NCBI GenBank assembly: GCA_963820075.1
Contig: CAWFYS010000002.1
Span: 1-64,000, forward strand
Direction: 5' to 3'
DNA from: Kumtagia sp963820075
GTDB lineage: Bacteria > Pseudomonadota > Alphaproteobacteria > Rhizobiales > Rhizobiaceae
DNA: 64,000 nucleotides
The notes below the pieces were generated by a model that saw only the letters and a program-made list of their open reading frames with translations, did not search any database and was not told the DNA's origin. Both the position numbers and the translations under genes were made by a program. Shown piece by piece: positions 61,195 through 64,000 of the stretch. Positions within the stretch are counted from its first letter, which is position 1, and each line of letters begins with the position of its first letter.

Positions 61195-62373
61195 TCAGCC
61201 GCCCCGGTTCCAGCCGCGGCCGCGCTCGCCGAACATCTCGTAGCCGGTTTCGGTGACGGCGACGGTGTCCTCCAGCTTGATGAAGCCGCGGGCGGGATGC
61301 AGCATTGTCGTCTCGATCGACAGGACCATGCCGGCCTCGAGCGGATGGGCCGCATCGACCCCTTCATAGGCGACCGGATGATTGGTCATGAGGAACGGCG
61401 CCTCGTGACTGATCAGCCCCATGCCATGGGCGAAGAAATCGGTGAAGGCCGCACTCGGCGAGGCTTTCAGAACCTTCTCGCCGGCGGCGATCAGGTCGCC
61501 GCCAAGTGCCCCGGCCCGCACCTTGGCGAAGGCCGCCTGCTGAACGGCGTCGATCTCCGATAGCAGATCCTCCAGTTCGGCATCCGGTTCGCCGAGCACG
61601 CCCATGCGGCAGAGGTCGCCGATATAGCCATGGTAGTTGCCGCCCGAATCGATCGACAGCACTTCGCCCTTCTTCCATGCCTGGGGCGAGGCGGCGCGGT
61701 TGTGGCTCGGGCCCAGCGTCAGCAGGCAGTATTCGAAATGCAGCCCGCGCTTGGTCTCCTCCTTGCGCAACTGCTCGATGATCTCGGTCTTGGTCGAGCC
61801 CTCGCCCGCCCGTTCGATCGTTGCGATCATGGAATCGGTGATCAGCTCCGAGGCGGCGCGCAGCTTTTCCAGCTCTTCCGGCGTCTTGACGGCGCGCAGC
61901 CGCTCAAAGACCGAGGTCGCATCCACCAGTTCGGTGCGGTTGCCGAGCTGTTGCAGAACGGCATGCGCGTCCGACGGCAGGAAGGGCGGCTCGATGCCCA
62001 GGCGCGCGCCGGGCTTTACGATCTTGCGAATGTGGTCGGCGGCGAACGTCGCGGCGTCCACCGTGCCCCATGCAGCGGCGTACAGCGACGGGGTCCAGAA
62101 CGGCCGGTTGGCATGCTCGCCGCCTTCCATCCGGTTGCCGACATAGGCGGCGCGTTCCGGCCGGCCCTTCTCATAAATCACGACCGGCAGGTAGCGGCTG
62201 TGACCGATCGCGTCCATTGCGGCGAAGAAGATGAATTTGTAGCCGCCAAGCAAAAATTGGACATTGTGTTTTGAGGTGGCGACGAGCACATCGATGCCGG
62301 CAGCCTCCATCAATCTGTCGAGTTTTTCATGGTCGAACGGAATGGCGACCGGATCGTCAGCTTTTATGTTCAT
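61195..62373 (-). CDS. M24-family peptidase (Xaa-Pro aminopeptidase-like)
   Basis: The 392-residue protein has a creatinase/prolidase N-terminal domain (about 15-155) and a pita-bread catalytic domain (about 160-390). Dimetal ligands are visible as SIDSGGNYHGYIGD (two Asp), AHGMGL (His), SIETTML (Glu) and IKLEDTV (Glu). Members cleave X-Pro bonds or act as dipeptidases. The ATG at 62373 sits five bases after gggagg, and another ATG precedes it by one codon. Upstream extension of the frame is non-homologous. Confidence 0.88.
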   Translation of the reverse strand: MNIKADDPVAIPFDHEKLDRLMEAAGIDVLVATSKHNVQFLLGGYKFIFFAAMDAIGHSRYLPVVIYEKGRPERAAYVGNRMEGGEHANRPFWTPSLYAAAWGTVDAATFAADHIRKIVKPGARLGIEPPFLPSDAHAVLQQLGNRTELVDATSVFERLRAVKTPEELEKLRAASELITDSMIATIERAGEGSTKTEIIEQLRKEETKRGLHFEYCLLTLGPSHNRAASPQAWKKGEVLSIDSGGNYHGYIGDLCRMGVLGEPDAELEDLLSEIDAVQQAAFAKVRAGALGGDLIAAGEKVLKASPSAAFTDFFAHGMGLISHEAPFLMTNHPVAYEGVDAAHPLEAGMVLSIETTMLHPARGFIKLEDTVAVTETGYEMFGERGRGWNRGG

Positions 62374-62478
62374 CATTTCCTCCCAAGCCACCGTAGCGCG
62401 GGCGGCGCCGAAGGTGCAAGTCAGGACGTGCGAGCGTCTCGTTTCTGCCGACACCACCCGCATTATCCGAAACCGATT

Positions 62479-62506
62479 GCAGAATATTCAAAAGTGAATA
62501 TTCTGC
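62479..62506. promoter_or_regulatory. Perfect 12-bp palindrome, probable VapB operator
   Basis: gcagaatattca and tgaatattctgc form a perfect inverted repeat around aaag, 31 bp before the vapB start. VapB-type antitoxins bind such palindromes to repress their own operon, so this is the likely autoregulatory site. Confidence 0.8.
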
Positions 62507-62537
62507 ATATGCAATTTTGAACCTTTAGGTAGCTGAA

Positions 62538-62777
62538 ATGCCCCTCTACATTCGGGACAATAGCGTCGACCAACTCGCCGAACGCCTGCGCAAGGCATTG
62601 CGTGTTCACACCAAGACCGATGCCGTCCGAACCGCTCTAAAACACGAGTTGGAGCGCATCGAGAACGCTACGCCCATGGGTGATCGTGTCAGGGAAATCC
62701 AGATGTCTTTAGGGATCGGCGGCCGCACCGGCGGCTTCGACCACAAGGCGTTTTCCGACAGCCTGTATGGCGAATAG
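62538..62777 (+). CDS. vapB: VapB-type antitoxin
   Basis: The 79-residue protein belongs to the plasmid-stability transcription-factor-like antitoxins (PF07704): ribbon-helix-helix-like N-terminus (MPLYIRDNSVDQLAERLRKA, then TKTDAVRTALKHELERI) and an acidic flexible C-terminus that would cover the toxin. It is 5 bp upstream of vapC and downstream of a perfect palindrome, as expected for a self-repressing toxin-antitoxin operon. Confidence 0.88.
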   Translation: MPLYIRDNSVDQLAERLRKALRVHTKTDAVRTALKHELERIENATPMGDRVREIQMSLGIGGRTGGFDHKAFSDSLYGE

Positions 62778-62782
62778 GGCCC

Positions 62783-63220
62783 ATGTTCCTCGACGCTTCC
62801 GCCATTGTCGCCATCCTCGCCCAGGAGGAGGACGCCGACTATCTTCTCGCCAAAATAGAGCACGGCACCGGAGGGCGCTTCTACTCTGCCTTGTCGGCAT
62901 ACGAGGCTATCGTCAGCCTGGCGCGTATTCTAACAAACCTTTCCGCCGGCCCGACCGCGCCTATTCAAGCGGCGACGATTGAACACACCCATCAAAGGGT
63001 TTTGGACTTCCTCGCGGTGGTCGCAGCGAAAGAGATACCGATCAGCGGAACGATCCTGAACGGCGCCATCGACGCAACGCGCACCTACGGCAAACTTGTC
63101 GGCAGTCCGGCACGGCTGAACCTCGGCGATTGTTTCGCCTACGCTTGCGCGAAGGGATGCGACAGTCCGATACTCTTCAAGGGCAATGATTTTCCTCATA
63201 CCGATATGGAACTGGCATAG
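62783..63220 (+). CDS. vapC: VapC-type PIN-domain toxin ribonuclease
   Basis: The 145-residue PIN-domain nuclease has the acidic metal-binding residues in order: MFLDASAIVAIL (first Asp), SAYEAIVSLARIL (Glu), LNLGDCFAYACAK (Asp) and the C-terminal FKGNDFPHTDM region (Asp). VapC toxins usually cut tRNA or rRNA and slow growth when VapB is lost. All active-site residues are present, so the toxin is probably functional. Confidence 0.92.
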   Translation: MFLDASAIVAILAQEEDADYLLAKIEHGTGGRFYSALSAYEAIVSLARILTNLSAGPTAPIQAATIEHTHQRVLDFLAVVAAKEIPISGTILNGAIDATRTYGKLVGSPARLNLGDCFAYACAKGCDSPILFKGNDFPHTDMELA

Positions 63221-63296
63221 CGCCCGACATCCTGACGCTTGGTGAGCCCGCTGTTTGCTTGTTTGGAGAAGGGAGCTTTCGCGAAGATCGACAGGC

Positions 63297-63326
63297 AGCC
63301 TCTTTCATAGGAAGCCTCTTTCATAG
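63297..63326. repeat. 14-bp direct repeat
   Basis: agcctctttcatag occurs twice, at 63297-63310 and 63313-63326, separated by two bases. A small tandem duplication in the intergenic region before the oxidoreductase gene. Confidence 0.7.
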
Positions 63327-63430
63327 TACGCAACCGGGTACGGAGTGCCGGTCGACCCGGTCGACAGACGGCGGCTCCGGTCGCTCATGAAACGCTTTCT
63401 CCACCGCGCACAAGAACCGGAGTGACGAAT

Positions 63431-64000
63431 ATGTTCCGCTGGGGTGTCCTGTCGACCGCCAAGATCGCACGCGACCAGTTGCTGCCCGCCATCCAGGATG
63501 CCGACAACGGCGTGCTGACGGCCGTCGCCAGCCGCGACGAAGCCAAGGCCCGTGCGCTGGCGGACCGCTTCGGCGCGCCTCACGCCTTCGGCTCCTACGA
63601 GGCGCTGCTGGCCTCCGATACGGTCGACGGCGTCTATATCCCGCTGCCGACGTCCCGGCATATCGAATGGGCGGTGAAGGCCGCCGACGCGGGCAAGCAT
63701 GTGCTGGTCGAGAAGCCGCTGGCGCTCGCCGCCAAGGATATCGCCGAAGTGATCGCGGCGCGGGACCGCAACAAGGTTCTGATCTGCGAAGCCTTCATGG
63801 TCGTCTACCACCCGCAATGGGCCAAGGTGCGCGAGCTTGTACGGAGCGGCGCCATCGGCCGGCTGCGCCACGTGCAGGGCGCCTTTGCCTATTACAATGT
63901 CGATCCCGCGAACATGCGCAACAAGCTCGACCTCGGCGGCGGCGCGTTGCCCGATATCGGCGTCTACCCGACTGTCTCGACGCGCTTCGTCACCGGCCAG
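63431..64000 (+). CDS. Gfo/Idh/MocA-family oxidoreductase (partial, runs off window)
   Basis: The ATG at 63431 starts a frame open to the window end (190 codons). The N-terminal Rossmann domain (about 1-125) has FRWGVLSTAKIARDQLLPAI and AVASRDEAKARALADRFGAP, and the EKPLA motif (HVLVEKPLALAAKDI) with the catalytic Lys typical of Gfo/Idh/MocA dehydrogenases. It then continues into the C-terminal alpha/beta domain (CEAFMVVYHPQWAKVRELVR, GGGALPDIGVYP). Such enzymes oxidise or reduce sugars and inositols with NAD(P). The substrate is unknown. Confidence 0.9.
   Translation, partial: MFRWGVLSTAKIARDQLLPAIQDADNGVLTAVASRDEAKARALADRFGAPHAFGSYEALLASDTVDGVYIPLPTSRHIEWAVKAADAGKHVLVEKPLALAAKDIAEVIAARDRNKVLICEAFMVVYHPQWAKVRELVRSGAIGRLRHVQGAFAYYNVDPANMRNKLDLGGGALPDIGVYPTVSTRFVTGQ

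Noticed and set aside
1..64000. CRISPR arrays
   Set aside because: No regularly spaced direct repeats with variable spacers were seen, and no cas genes are present. The 106-bp copies are dispersed over 48 kb.
1..64000. tRNA or rRNA genes
   Set aside because: No cloverleaf-like or ribosomal RNA sequence was recognised, including beside the integrase fragment where an attachment tRNA might be expected. A covariance-model scan was not possible.

Overview
The window looks like chromosomal DNA from an alphaproteobacterium of the Hyphomicrobiales (rhizobial) lineage, most like Mesorhizobium and relatives in the Phyllobacteriaceae. The evidence is high GC, a Ros/MucR-type regulator, a rhizobial L-rhamnose locus (rhaI, bifunctional rhaD, rhaR, rhaM, rhaK), a PrsDE-like type I secretion pair, RIME/ABC-type intergenic mosaics, and a gene block mgsA-glk-ABC exporter-dapB-gpmA. 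All calls come from reading the sequence; no database search was possible.

Positions 1-18,700 are an accessory junkyard. Fragments of a pseudoazurin, a phage tail tube, a phage terminase, a DUF2793 phage protein and a phage integrase are mixed with broken IS110, ISAzo13, IS4, IS630 and IS21 transposases and one apparently intact IS91-like unit (tyrosine recombinase plus Y1 transposase). Intact genes among the debris are a small membrane protein, a CadC-like winged-helix/TPR regulator divergent from a small secreted protein, a FecR-domain protein, a zinc-less MucR-like regulator, a 35-residue lipoprotein and an SdsA1-like alkyl sulfatase, which lies beside a decayed DUF1254 gene.

Positions 18,700-38,700 carry metabolic and transport genes: an L-2-hydroxyglutarate-oxidase-like flavoprotein, an L,D-transpeptidase, an aspartoacylase-like deacylase, a two-gene RND efflux operon, a seven-gene Mrp/Mbh-type antiporter operon whose last gene fuses two antiporter-like subunits, an SLC13-type transporter with RCK_C domains, and an AbgT transporter with an M20 peptidase.

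Positions 39,000-45,450 are the L-rhamnose catabolic locus. Its DeoR-type regulator carries a one-base frameshift and no rhamnose ABC transporter is present. Positions 46,000-50,600 hold a type I secretion ABC/HlyD pair and a polysaccharide export lipoprotein. Positions 50,900-62,400 are core genes in tight runs (gpmA, dapB, an MsbA-like exporter, glk, mgsA, mepA, an SDR epimerase, a doubly frameshifted queG, a GST, uppP, an M24 peptidase). A VapBC module with a perfect palindromic operator and a partial Gfo/Idh/MocA oxidoreductase close the window.

The most striking feature is a short palindromic repeat of 106 bp, with CTAAGCAG/CTGCTTAG ends and two internal hairpins. There are five copies (three of full length). 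One sits in frame inside the signal peptide of the RND adaptor lipoprotein. At three other copies the element end supplies the stop codon of a gene. Four of its six frames are essentially open. It behaves like a rhizobial counterpart of the protein-coding palindromic elements known from Rickettsia.
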